Assembly: GCA_039923855.1 (NCBI GenBank)
Contig: JBDTBW010000078.1
Span: forward strand, 1-64,000
Direction of reading: 5' to 3'
Length of the DNA: 64,000 nt
DNA from: 66-474 sp039923855
GTDB lineage: Bacteria > Pseudomonadota > Gammaproteobacteria > Xanthomonadales > Rhodanobacteraceae
Of the stretch, positions 16,007 through 23,994 are shown one piece after another. Made by a program: the position numbers and the translations under genes. The number at the start of each line of letters is the position of its first letter. The first letter of the stretch is position 1. Under the pieces are notes generated by a model. The model saw nothing but the letters and a program-made list of their open reading frames with translations, did not search any database and was not told the DNA's origin.

Positions 16007-17371
16007 ATGGCACACTTTACCGATATCGCAGGTTCGCTTTGGTGGCTGGTCGTCACCCTGGGCTTGCTGGTGACCTTCCACGAATTCGGCCACTTCGTGG
16101 TGGCGCGCCGCTGCGGCGTGCGCGTGCTCAGATTCTCGGTGGGATTCGGACGCGCGTTGTGGTCGCGCATCGGCCGCGACGGCACCGAATACGTGATCGC
16201 AATGATCCCGCTGGGCGGTTACGTCAAGATGCTCGACGCGCGCGAGGGCGAGGTGCCCCCGGCGCAGCGCGCGCAGGAGTTTACCGGCAAACCGATCTGG
16301 CAACGCATCGCGATCGTGCTTGCGGGGCCCCTGTTCAACCTGCTGTTCGCGGTGGCCGCGTTCTGGGCGATGCTGGTGATCGGCAAACCCGATTATCAGC
16401 CGCTGATCGGCCACACCTCCGGGCTCGCCGCCGAAGCCGGCTTCCAGCGCGGCGACCGTGTGCTGAGCGTGGGCGATGAAAGCATCGCCAACTGGACCGA
16501 TCTGGGGCTGGCGCTGTCGGACGCGGCACAATCGCACAAACCGACACCGCTGCGCGTGCGCGGCGCGAACGGCGGCGTGCACACGCGCATCCTGCATTTC
16601 GAGAAGCTGTCCGCGCATTCGAGCGAAACCGCGCAGATCGACCGCATCGGTCTGACGCCCCAACAGCGCGCCTTGCCGCCGGTGATCGGCAAGCTGATGC
16701 CCGACAGCGCGGCGATCGCGGCCGGATTGCAGCCAAGCGATCGCGTACTGGCCATCGGCGCCACGCCGATCCACGACTGGAACGATTTGTCGGATGCGGT
16801 GCACGCGCAAGCGGCGCCGAATCATCCCTTGACCGTGCAACTGCAACGCCACGGCCAGCCGGTGACGGTCGCGCTGCAACCGAAACAGACCACGCTGGCC
16901 GATGGCAGCCGCGAATACGCGATCGGCGTGTATCCGCAACAAGCAGAGGCCAACTACGACACTGTGCTGAGACGCGGTCCGCTGGTGGCGATCCCGGACG
17001 CTTTCGCGCAGACCTGGGATCTGACCACGCGCACCGTGCAGATGCTGGGCGACATGCTGACCGGTGCCGCATCACTCAAGAATATTTCCGGGCCGATCTC
17101 GATCGCGCAATATGCCAATGCTTCAGCCGGGATGGGACCGGCGTGGTTCCTGTACTTTCTCGGCATCATTTCGCTGAGCCTCGGCATCATGAACCTTTTG
17201 CCGATTCCGATTCTGGATGGTGGGCACCTCCTCTATTACCTGATCGAACTGGCCAAGGGCAGCCCGTTGTCGGAGCGCGCGATGGCCGCGGGCCAATACC
17301 TCGGCATGGGGCTGCTGGTGGCGCTGATGGGATTGGCTTTTTACAACGATATTCTGCGGCTGGTTTCCTGA
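16007..17371 (+). CDS. rseP: RIP site-2 metalloprotease
   Basis: The protein has 454 residues. The zinc motif HEFGH lies in the first helix, followed by GGYVKMLD, two PDZ domains (about residues 120-200 and 210-295), and the second membrane signature NLLPIPILDGGHL. It makes the intramembrane cut of anti-sigma-E (RseA) after DegS and clears signal peptides. It follows dxr by 9 bases and precedes bamA, the standard arrangement. A candidate sigma-E promoter for bamA lies just after its stop, which would close the regulatory circle. Confidence 0.95.
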   Translation: MAHFTDIAGSLWWLVVTLGLLVTFHEFGHFVVARRCGVRVLRFSVGFGRALWSRIGRDGTEYVIAMIPLGGYVKMLDAREGEVPPAQRAQEFTGKPIWQRIAIVLAGPLFNLLFAVAAFWAMLVIGKPDYQPLIGHTSGLAAEAGFQRGDRVLSVGDESIANWTDLGLALSDAAQSHKPTPLRVRGANGGVHTRILHFEKLSAHSSETAQIDRIGLTPQQRALPPVIGKLMPDSAAIAAGLQPSDRVLAIGATPIHDWNDLSDAVHAQAAPNHPLTVQLQRHGQPVTVALQPKQTTLADGSREYAIGVYPQQAEANYDTVLRRGPLVAIPDAFAQTWDLTTRTVQMLGDMLTGAASLKNISGPISIAQYANASAGMGPAWFLYFLGIISLSLGIMNLLPIPILDGGHLLYYLIELAKGSPLSERAMAAGQYLGMGLLVALMGLAFYNDILRLVS

Positions 17372-17382
17372 GTCGAAGCATT

Positions 17383-17409
17383 GAACAAGTTCGTTCCGGA
17401 CTTGTCTGA
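17383..17409 (+). promoter_or_regulatory. candidate sigma-E promoter upstream of bamA
   Basis: GAACAA, a 16-base spacer and TCTGA resemble the sigma-E consensus GAACTT-N16-TCTGA. It lies about 200 bases before bamA. In E. coli bamA is in the sigma-E regulon, which supports the guess, but the -35 box has two mismatches. Confidence 0.3.
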
Positions 17410-17500
17410 ACCTCGAGTTTGTGCAGGGCTCCGACCCGCCTGCCCGAGCTTTTTAAGCCGAACTGTGGCAGGATGCACGGCTTCGCGGAACCATCACAGA

Positions 17501-17597
17501 GCAGTTTGAAAGCGTCACGGGCGAAGGCAGATTGCGCGCCGCCAGCGCGCAACATACCGATTGAATCGGGCCGAGCGCAGCAGCTTCCGAACCGCTC
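17501..17597 (+). repeat. partial copy of the 164-177 bp inverted-repeat element
   Basis: The segment starts GAAAGCGTCACGGGCGAAGG and ends near CAGCAGCTTCCGAACCGCTC. It matches both ends of the full elements at 20082 (reverse complement) and 53154, but the middle with the CCCCGGA hairpin and the GTACATG palindrome is deleted. Confidence 0.7.
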
Positions 17598-17615
17598 TCT
17601 ATACCGGAATCGACG

Positions 17616-20081
17616 ATGAAGAGAATCGCCGCCCTGATCCTGCTCGCCTGTCTCGCCGCCAGGGCCCACGCCTTCGAGCCCTTCACCGTCAGCGACATCC
17701 GCATCGAGGGGCTGCAGCGCATCGCACCCGGCACGGTGTTGAGTTACCTGCCGGTCGATCGCGGCCAGAACATCGACGACGCCAAGGCGCAGCAAGCGAT
17801 CCGCGCGTTGTTCAAGACCGGTTTCTTTTCCGACGTGCAACTCGAGCGCCAGGGCGACATCCTGGTGGTGAAAGTGACCGAGCGTCCCTCGATCGCAACG
17901 CTGACCATCCACGGCAACAAGGACATCCATACCGATCAGTTGGAAAAGGGACTGAAGGGCGCGGGACTTTCCACCGGCGACACCTTCGATCGGCAGACGC
18001 TGGATCAGGTGAAACAGGAACTGGTGCACCAATACAACAACCGCGGCAAGTACAACGTCTCCATCGAGCCGCATGTGACCCGGCTGGATCGCAACCGGGT
18101 GGCGATCGACATCGAGATCCGCGAAGGCAAGGCGGCCAAGATCCAGGAAATCAATATCGTCGGCAACCACGCATTCTCCGACAAGGAGATCCGCGACAAT
18201 TGGGAATCCGGCACGCCGAACATCACTTCGTTCTATTCCAACAACGACCAGTATTCGCGCGAAAAACTCTCCGGCGATCTGGAGAAACTGTCGTCGTACT
18301 ACCTCAACCGCGGCTACGCCGATTTCTCGGTGGATTCCGCGCAAGTCACCATCAGCCCGGACAAGCGCGACATCTACATCGCCGCGGCGGTCAAGGAAGG
18401 CGACACCTACAAAATCTCCGACCTGCATCTTCTGGGCGACCTGATCCTGCCCGAACCCGCGATCCGCAACTTGTTGCGGATCGGCCCCGGTGACACCTTC
18501 TCGCGCCGCAATATCGAGCTGTCCTCGGACGCGATCACCAACGTGCTGGCCAATATCGGTTACGCCTTCGCCAAGGTCACCCCGGCGCCCAAGCTGGACA
18601 AGCAAAACCACACCGTCGATCTCTCTTTTTATGTGGAACCGGGACAGCGCGTGTACGTGCGCAGGATCAATTTCAAGGGCAATACCGGAACCGAGGACGT
18701 GGTCCTGCGCCGCGAGATGCGCCAGTACGAGGGCGCGTGGTACTCACAGGCCGCAATCGACCGCTCCAAGATACGCTTGCAGCGGCTGGGCTTTTTCAAG
18801 ACGGTCAAGATCGACACCAACAAAGTGCCCGGCACCACCGATCAGGTCGATCTGGGTGTCCATGTCGAGGAGGAATCCTCCGGCAGCCTGATCTTCGGTG
18901 TGGGTTACTCGCAGGTGTCGGGGATCATTCTGAGCGCGTCGGTCTCCCAGAACAATTTCCTCGGCACCGGCGACAAGGTCTCGGCCGCGGTCTCGCGCAG
19001 CACGTTCCTCAAGCAATACCAGGTTTCCTACATCAATCCGTATCTGACCGACAGCGGCATCAGCCTCGGCTACAACCTGAAGTATCTGCAGTTGGATCAG
19101 CAGCAGGCCAATATCGCCAGTTATTTTTCCAACGACGCCGCGTTCTCGACTTTTCTCGGCATCCCGATCAGCGAGACCGACACCATCAATCTCGGTCTGG
19201 GCTACGACAAGAACAATCTCCAGGTGATACCGGGATTGACACCGCAGGTGTTCATCGAGCAATTACTGAAATGCGGTTCGGCCGGGGATAAGCAGGGTGA
19301 TTGCCCTGATCCCCTGACCATCGGACACAAGACCATACGTTCGACCAATCTGAACCTGTCCTACGGGCACGATACGATCAATGCGTATTTCAAACCCACC
19401 CGTGGTGGCATCCAAAGCATCGGGGTTGAAGCCGCGTTGCCGGGCGCAACAGTGGAGTACTACAAGCTGACCGCAAGTACCCGTGACTATTTCGAGCTGC
19501 CCAAGGGCTTCGTCGGCCTGCTGGCCGGCAGCATTGGCTACGGAAGCACGTACGGCAAAAACATCTCGGTACCGTTCGCCGACAGCACCGGTCAGATTCG
19601 CAACCTGTCGTTCCCGTTCTTCGAGAACTTCTACGCCGGCGGCGTGCGCGACGTGCGCGGTTTTCAGGACAATACCCTTGGTCCGCGCGTTTGCTCCGGC
19701 CTGATCGACAAGACCCCAGGCCAACCCGACAAAGCGGACAAGAGCGCAGTCGCGGTAAACGGCCATTGCCTCAACGGCTCGTTCTTCAACCCGCAGCCGA
19801 TTGGCGGCGCCTTCAAGGTGCTCGGCACCGCGGAATTGGTGCTGCCTTTCTTCAAGGACAACGACAAGGCGCGCATCTCCCTGTTCACCGACATCGGCAA
19901 CGTGTTCACCAGCTATCAGGATTTCAAGGCCAGCGACTTGCGCGCCTCGGTGGGCATCTCGTTGCAGTGGCGGGCACCGGTCGGCCCGATCGTGATCAAT
20001 CTCGCCATGCCGGTGCGCGACAAGACTGAGGACAAACCTTTCGAGGAACGCATTCAGTTCGCGTTCGGCACCACTTTCTAG
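17616..20081 (+). CDS. bamA: outer membrane protein assembly factor BamA
   Basis: The product has 821 residues. A signal peptide (residues 1-19, cut after AHA) is followed by five POTRA domains to about residue 420, beginning FTVSDIRIEGLQRIAPGTVL. The Omp85 barrel then carries the family motif GGVRDVRGFQDN in the lid loop and ends in FAFGTTF with terminal Phe. It inserts beta-barrel proteins into the outer membrane. The usual downstream skp chaperone gene is missing here: a 177-bp repeat element starts at the base after the stop codon and lpxD follows. The ATG at 17616 opens the signal peptide. Confidence 0.97.
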   Translation: MKRIAALILLACLAARAHAFEPFTVSDIRIEGLQRIAPGTVLSYLPVDRGQNIDDAKAQQAIRALFKTGFFSDVQLERQGDILVVKVTERPSIATLTIHGNKDIHTDQLEKGLKGAGLSTGDTFDRQTLDQVKQELVHQYNNRGKYNVSIEPHVTRLDRNRVAIDIEIREGKAAKIQEINIVGNHAFSDKEIRDNWESGTPNITSFYSNNDQYSREKLSGDLEKLSSYYLNRGYADFSVDSAQVTISPDKRDIYIAAAVKEGDTYKISDLHLLGDLILPEPAIRNLLRIGPGDTFSRRNIELSSDAITNVLANIGYAFAKVTPAPKLDKQNHTVDLSFYVEPGQRVYVRRINFKGNTGTEDVVLRREMRQYEGAWYSQAAIDRSKIRLQRLGFFKTVKIDTNKVPGTTDQVDLGVHVEEESSGSLIFGVGYSQVSGIILSASVSQNNFLGTGDKVSAAVSRSTFLKQYQVSYINPYLTDSGISLGYNLKYLQLDQQQANIASYFSNDAAFSTFLGIPISETDTINLGLGYDKNNLQVIPGLTPQVFIEQLLKCGSAGDKQGDCPDPLTIGHKTIRSTNLNLSYGHDTINAYFKPTRGGIQSIGVEAALPGATVEYYKLTASTRDYFELPKGFVGLLAGSIGYGSTYGKNISVPFADSTGQIRNLSFPFFENFYAGGVRDVRGFQDNTLGPRVCSGLIDKTPGQPDKADKSAVAVNGHCLNGSFFNPQPIGGAFKVLGTAELVLPFFKDNDKARISLFTDIGNVFTSYQDFKASDLRASVGISLQWRAPVGPIVINLAMPVRDKTEDKPFEERIQFAFGTTF

Positions 20082-20258
20082 AAATCCCTGCAAAGCTGCT
20101 GTACTCGGCCTGATTCGATTTTGCATGTTGGCTGCGGGCGGTGCTCGAAATGCTCATGTACTGACATGTACACTCGGCTCCTGCGCTCCGGCGGCGGACA
20201 ACCCCGGATCTAGTCCGGGGCAGGCTCTGCCTTCGCTCGCAACGCTTTCCAGGGATTT
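20082..20258. mobile_element. 177-bp MITE-like element with 15-bp terminal inverted repeats
   Basis: The ends are AAATCCCTGCAAAGC and GCTTTCCAGGGATTT, inverted repeats with one mismatch. Inside are a CCCCGGA/TCCGGGG hairpin and a GTACATG palindrome. The reverse complement matches the element at 53154-53317 along most of its length. It carries no protein and starts immediately after the bamA stop codon. A target-site duplication is not obvious. Confidence 0.75.
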
Positions 20259-20292
20259 CTCCCGAGACGAGTCGACAGACGCAGGTTGATCC

Positions 20293-21351
20293 GTGAGCGA
20301 CGAACAAGGTCATCGAATCGACGAATTGGCCGAACGCTTCGGCTTGGCGTTGCGTGGCGACGGTCGTGTATCGATCCGCGGCGTCGCCACGCTCGCGGCG
20401 GCGCAATCCGATCAACTCGCCTTTCTAGCCAACCCCCGCTACGCCGCGCAATTGACGGCAACCCGCGCCGGTGCGGTGGTGCTGCGGAAGGAATACATGA
20501 CGGAATCGCCCGTACCCGCATTGATCGCGGCCGACCCGTATCTTGCGTTCGCGAGGATCGCCGCATTGTTCGAGACCGCGCCCGCGTCGGCTCCCGGCGT
20601 GCATCCAGGCGCGGTGGTCGAATCCGGCGCACGCATCGCACCCGGCGCCAGCATCGGGCCGCTTTGCACGATCGCCGCGAGCGCGGTGATCGAGGACGGC
20701 GCGGTGCTTGGACCCCATTGCATCATCGGCCCCGATTGCACGGTGGGCGCGCAATCCCGGCTCGTCGCCAACGTTACACTGGTGACACGGGTGACGCTCG
20801 GCAAGCGCATTCTGGTCCATCCCGGCGCGGTGCTGGGCGCCGACGGTTTCGGCATCGCCAGCGACGGCGGGCACTGGCTCAAGGTGCCGCAAATGGGTGG
20901 CGTGCGCATAGGCGATGATTGCGAGATCGGCGCCAACACCACCATCGACCGCGGTGCACTCGAGGACACTGTGCTGGAAGAGGACGTGCGCCTGGACAAC
21001 CAGATCCAGATCGCGCACAACGTCATGATCGGCGCGCACACCGCGATGGCGGGATGTTCCGCGGTCGCCGGCAGCGCGCGGATCGGCCGTCACTGCCTGA
21101 TCGGCGGCGGCGCCGGCGTGCTGGGCCATCTCGACATCGCCGATCGCGTTACCATCACGGCGATGACGCTGGTCACCCGCTCGATCGATGCGCCGGGCAC
21201 CTATTCCGCGGGTGGCCCGCTGGAAGAAAACCGCCGTTGGCGGCGCAATGCGGCGCGCTTTAGACACCTGGACGAATTGTTCCGGCGCGTGGCCGCACTG
21301 GAAAATGGCACACTGAAAAAGTTCGGGCCGGAAGAGGACAACAATCGATGA
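20293..21351 (+). CDS. lpxD: UDP-3-O-(3-hydroxyacyl)glucosamine N-acyltransferase
   Basis: The product has 352 residues and a GTG start. An N-terminal uridine-binding domain (about 1-100) is followed by a left-handed beta helix of hexapeptide repeats (GVHPGAVVESGARIAPGASI and on). The active-site stretch NQIQIAHNVMIGAHTAMAG holds the catalytic His. It puts the second acyl chain on the lipid A precursor from acyl-ACP. It overlaps fabZ by four bases (ATGA). Normally skp sits between bamA and lpxD; it is absent here. Confidence 0.96.
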   Translation: MSDEQGHRIDELAERFGLALRGDGRVSIRGVATLAAAQSDQLAFLANPRYAAQLTATRAGAVVLRKEYMTESPVPALIAADPYLAFARIAALFETAPASAPGVHPGAVVESGARIAPGASIGPLCTIAASAVIEDGAVLGPHCIIGPDCTVGAQSRLVANVTLVTRVTLGKRILVHPGAVLGADGFGIASDGGHWLKVPQMGGVRIGDDCEIGANTTIDRGALEDTVLEEDVRLDNQIQIAHNVMIGAHTAMAGCSAVAGSARIGRHCLIGGGAGVLGHLDIADRVTITAMTLVTRSIDAPGTYSAGGPLEENRRWRRNAARFRHLDELFRRVAALENGTLKKFGPEEDNNR

Positions 21352-21812
21352 ACCAACCCGCCGCCGTGACGCTGCCGATCGACGCCGAGCGCATTTGTGC
21401 GATCCTGCCGCATCGCTACCCGTTTCTGCTGGTGGATCGTGTGATCGAACTCGATCCGGGCAAAAACATCGTCGCCCTGAAAAACGTCACCGTGAACGAG
21501 CCATTTTTTCAGGGCCATTTCCCGGGACACCCGGTGATGCCCGGCGTGCTGATCGTGGAAGCGCTGGCACAGGCTTCGGGGCTGCTGATCGGATTGTCCG
21601 GACCTCGGCCGGAAGGTCGCGACGCGCTGTTTTATCTGGCCAAGGTCGACAATGCGCGCTTCAACCATCCGGTATTCCCGGGCGACCAACTGCGTCTGGA
21701 AGTGCGGCTGAAACGGCTGATTCGCAGCATGGGCATCTTCACTGCGCGCGCGATGGTCGATGGCAAGGAGGTCGCGAGCTGCGAATTGATGTGCGCGGAA
21801 GCCAGCGCGTGA
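21348..21812 (+). CDS. fabZ: 3-hydroxyacyl-[acyl-carrier-protein] dehydratase FabZ
   Basis: The protein has 154 residues with the hot-dog fold. The catalytic segment GHFPGHPVMPGVLIVEAL has the active-site His, and the partner Glu is in VEALAQ. LPHRYPFLLVDRV is the family opening. It dehydrates 3-hydroxyacyl-ACP in fatty-acid elongation, competing with LpxA and LpxD for the same substrate, which explains the gene order. It is translationally coupled to both neighbours: ATGA with lpxD and GTGA with lpxA. Confidence 0.96.
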   Translation: MNQPAAVTLPIDAERICAILPHRYPFLLVDRVIELDPGKNIVALKNVTVNEPFFQGHFPGHPVMPGVLIVEALAQASGLLIGLSGPRPEGRDALFYLAKVDNARFNHPVFPGDQLRLEVRLKRLIRSMGIFTARAMVDGKEVASCELMCAEASA

Positions 21813-22579
21813 GCGTGCATCCGACCGCGATCGTCGATCCGCGCGCGCAGCTAGCCACGGATGTCGCGGTCGGTCCCTATGCGGTGATCGGCGCGGACGT
21901 CGAGATCGGGGAAGGCAGCAGCGTCGGGGCGCATGCGCTGATCGAAGGCCCGACACGCATCAGACGCGACAATAAAATCGGCGCGTATGCCGCGGTCGGC
22001 GGCGATCCGCAGGACAAGAAATTCGCCGGCGAGCGCAGCGAACTCGTGATCGGCGACGGCAATACCATCCGCGAATTCGTCACGATCAATCGCGGCACGG
22101 GGGAAGGCGGCGCCACCCGCATCGGCGACGACAACTGGATCATGGCCTACGTGCATATCGCGCACGATTGCATCGTCGGCGATCACACGGTGCTCGCCAA
22201 CAATGCCACCCTCGCCGGTCACGTCGAGGTGGGAGATCACGTCGTGCTTGGCGGCTTCTGCGGCGTGCACCAGTTTTGCAAGATCGGTGCGCACGCCTTC
22301 GCCGCGATGTTCGCCGCGATCAACCGCGACGTGCCGCCGTTCGTGTATGTCGCCGGGCAATTCGCGGTGCCGCGCGGCGTCAATGCGGAAGGTTTGAAGC
22401 GGCGCGGTTTTTCCGCCGAACGCGTTGCCGCGATCAAGCGCGCTTACCGCACGCTGTACATGTCGGGCAAGACGCTCGCGCAAGCGCGCGCGGAACTTGA
22501 GGTGCACGCGCAAGCCAGCGAGGACGTACATGCACTGGTCGAATTCATCGATCGCAGCGAACGTGCATTGGCACGATAG
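21809..22579 (+). CDS. lpxA: acyl-[acyl-carrier-protein]--UDP-N-acetylglucosamine O-acyltransferase
   Basis: The product has 256 residues and a GTG start overlapping the fabZ stop. It is a left-handed beta-helix protein; catalytic region YVHIAHDCIVGDHTVLANNA with the essential His, then GGFCGVHQFCKIG, and a helical C-terminal tail (GFSAERVAAIKRAYRTLY). It performs the first step of lipid A synthesis. A GTG two codons further in is a weaker alternative start. The frame also extends upstream through fabZ but has no similarity there. Confidence 0.95.
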   Translation: MSVHPTAIVDPRAQLATDVAVGPYAVIGADVEIGEGSSVGAHALIEGPTRIRRDNKIGAYAAVGGDPQDKKFAGERSELVIGDGNTIREFVTINRGTGEGGATRIGDDNWIMAYVHIAHDCIVGDHTVLANNATLAGHVEVGDHVVLGGFCGVHQFCKIGAHAFAAMFAAINRDVPPFVYVAGQFAVPRGVNAEGLKRRGFSAERVAAIKRAYRTLYMSGKTLAQARAELEVHAQASEDVHALVEFIDRSERALAR

Positions 22580-22621
22580 AGCCTGGAATCGAGAATCGGA
22601 AGTTCGAAAACGTACCAAAAA

Positions 22622-22725
22622 TGCCGTCATTCTGGCGCAGGCCGGAATCCAGTGGCGATCACGCTTGACTGGACCGCGTCGCGACTGGGCCCCGGCCTTC
22701 GCCGGGGCGACGAGCGGTTATGCTT
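22622..22725 (+). repeat. dispersed intergenic repeat (GCGCAGGCCGGAATCCAGTGGC type)
   Basis: The lpxA-lpxB gap holds GGCGCAGGCCGGAATCCAGTG, repeated at 33912-33935 with the same wording, and a hairpin CCCCGGCC-TTC-GGCCGGGG-like at about 22690-22708. The motif is a common short intergenic repeat of Xanthomonadales. No gene is visible. Confidence 0.55.
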
Positions 22726-22730
22726 CCTGC

Positions 22731-23951
22731 ATGAGTAATCTCCAACTTGACGCCGATTCGGGGTCCCCACCCCTGATTACACCCTCCCCCGTTTTCGCGC
22801 TCGTCGCCGGCGAGGATTCCGGCGATCAGCTCGGCGCGGAATTGATCGAGACGTTGCGCAAGCTCTATCGCGACGCGCGTTTTGTCGGTATCGGCGGCCC
22901 GCGCATGCGCGCGGCCGGTTTCGAGGCCTGGCACGATATTTCGGAATTGTCGGTGATGGGCCTCGCCGAAATCGTACGCCATCTGCCACGGCTGCTGCGT
23001 TTGCGCGCGTCGTTGCGAAAACGCCTGTTGCGGGCGAGACCCGACGTGTTCATCGGCATCGACGTGCCGGATTTCAACCTCGGCCTAGAAAAAAAACTGA
23101 AACGCGCGGGCATCCGCACCGTGCATTACGTCAGTCCCTCGATCTGGGCTTGGCGCGAGCAACGCGCCGCCAAGATCGGGATGAGCGCCGATCGCGTGCT
23201 GTGCCTGTTTCCGATGGAACCCGATATCTACGCGCGCCACGGCGTGGATGCGCGTTTCGTCGGTCATCCGCTGGCGGATCGCTTTCCGCTGGTCAGCGAC
23301 CGCGCCGCCGCGCGTGAGGAACTGGGACTCGCGCGGGACGTACCGGTATTGGCCGTATTGCCGGGCAGTCGACGCTCGGAGGTCCTCAGGCTGGGCGCAA
23401 TCTTTCTCGACGCCGCCATCCGCGTACGCGAGCGAATCCCCGATTTGCAGATTGTCATTCCTGCGGCGAATGTCGCGTGCCGCACGGCTTTGGAGCGTGA
23501 TCTGGCCAAATTTTCCCCTAGCCCAGAATCCCGAGCACCGAGTCCCGTGCTTCTCGAAGGACACGCCCACCGCGCGATGGCCGCCGCCGACGTGGTGTTG
23601 CTGGCTTCCGGCACCGCCGCGCTGGAAGCCATGCTGGCCAAGCGGCCGATGGTGGTCGGTTATCGATTGTCGGCGCTGACTTACCGCATTGTGCGGAGTC
23701 TTGATCTGCTCAAGACGCAGGTTTATTCGCTGCCCAATATCCTCGCCGGGCACGCGCTGGTGCCGGAATTGATGCAGGAGGAATGCACCGCCGGAAATCT
23801 TGCGCGCGAAGTGTTGCGCTTGTTCAACGAACCCGGACGGCGCGCCACCATGGTCAACGCATTTGAACGGATGCATCTTGGTCTGCATGTCGGCGGCGGC
23901 GCGGCGGCAGCGACCGCGCGCGCGATTGCCGACTTGTTGCCCGCGAACTGA
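22731..23951 (+). CDS. lpxB: lipid-A-disaccharide synthase
   Basis: The product has 406 residues, about 20 longer than E. coli LpxB. The start at ATG 22731 precedes FALVAGEDSGDQLGAELI. IGIDVPDFNLGLEKKLK, HYVSPSIWAWREQR, VGHPLAD and VLPGSRRSEVLRL are family motifs of this GT19 glycosyltransferase, which joins UDP-2,3-diacylglucosamine and lipid X at the inner membrane. Residues 262-273 (SPSPESRAPSPV) are an extra loop whose DNA reads like the heptad repeat GAATCCCGAG..GAGTCCCG seen elsewhere; see findings. Confidence 0.95.
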   Translation: MSNLQLDADSGSPPLITPSPVFALVAGEDSGDQLGAELIETLRKLYRDARFVGIGGPRMRAAGFEAWHDISELSVMGLAEIVRHLPRLLRLRASLRKRLLRARPDVFIGIDVPDFNLGLEKKLKRAGIRTVHYVSPSIWAWREQRAAKIGMSADRVLCLFPMEPDIYARHGVDARFVGHPLADRFPLVSDRAAAREELGLARDVPVLAVLPGSRRSEVLRLGAIFLDAAIRVRERIPDLQIVIPAANVACRTALERDLAKFSPSPESRAPSPVLLEGHAHRAMAAADVVLLASGTAALEAMLAKRPMVVGYRLSALTYRIVRSLDLLKTQVYSLPNILAGHALVPELMQEECTAGNLAREVLRLFNEPGRRATMVNAFERMHLGLHVGGGAAAATARAIADLLPAN

Positions 23952-23994
23952 CTGCTTGACGCCATCGGCGCGCGCATCGAGCATCCGCCGCGAC

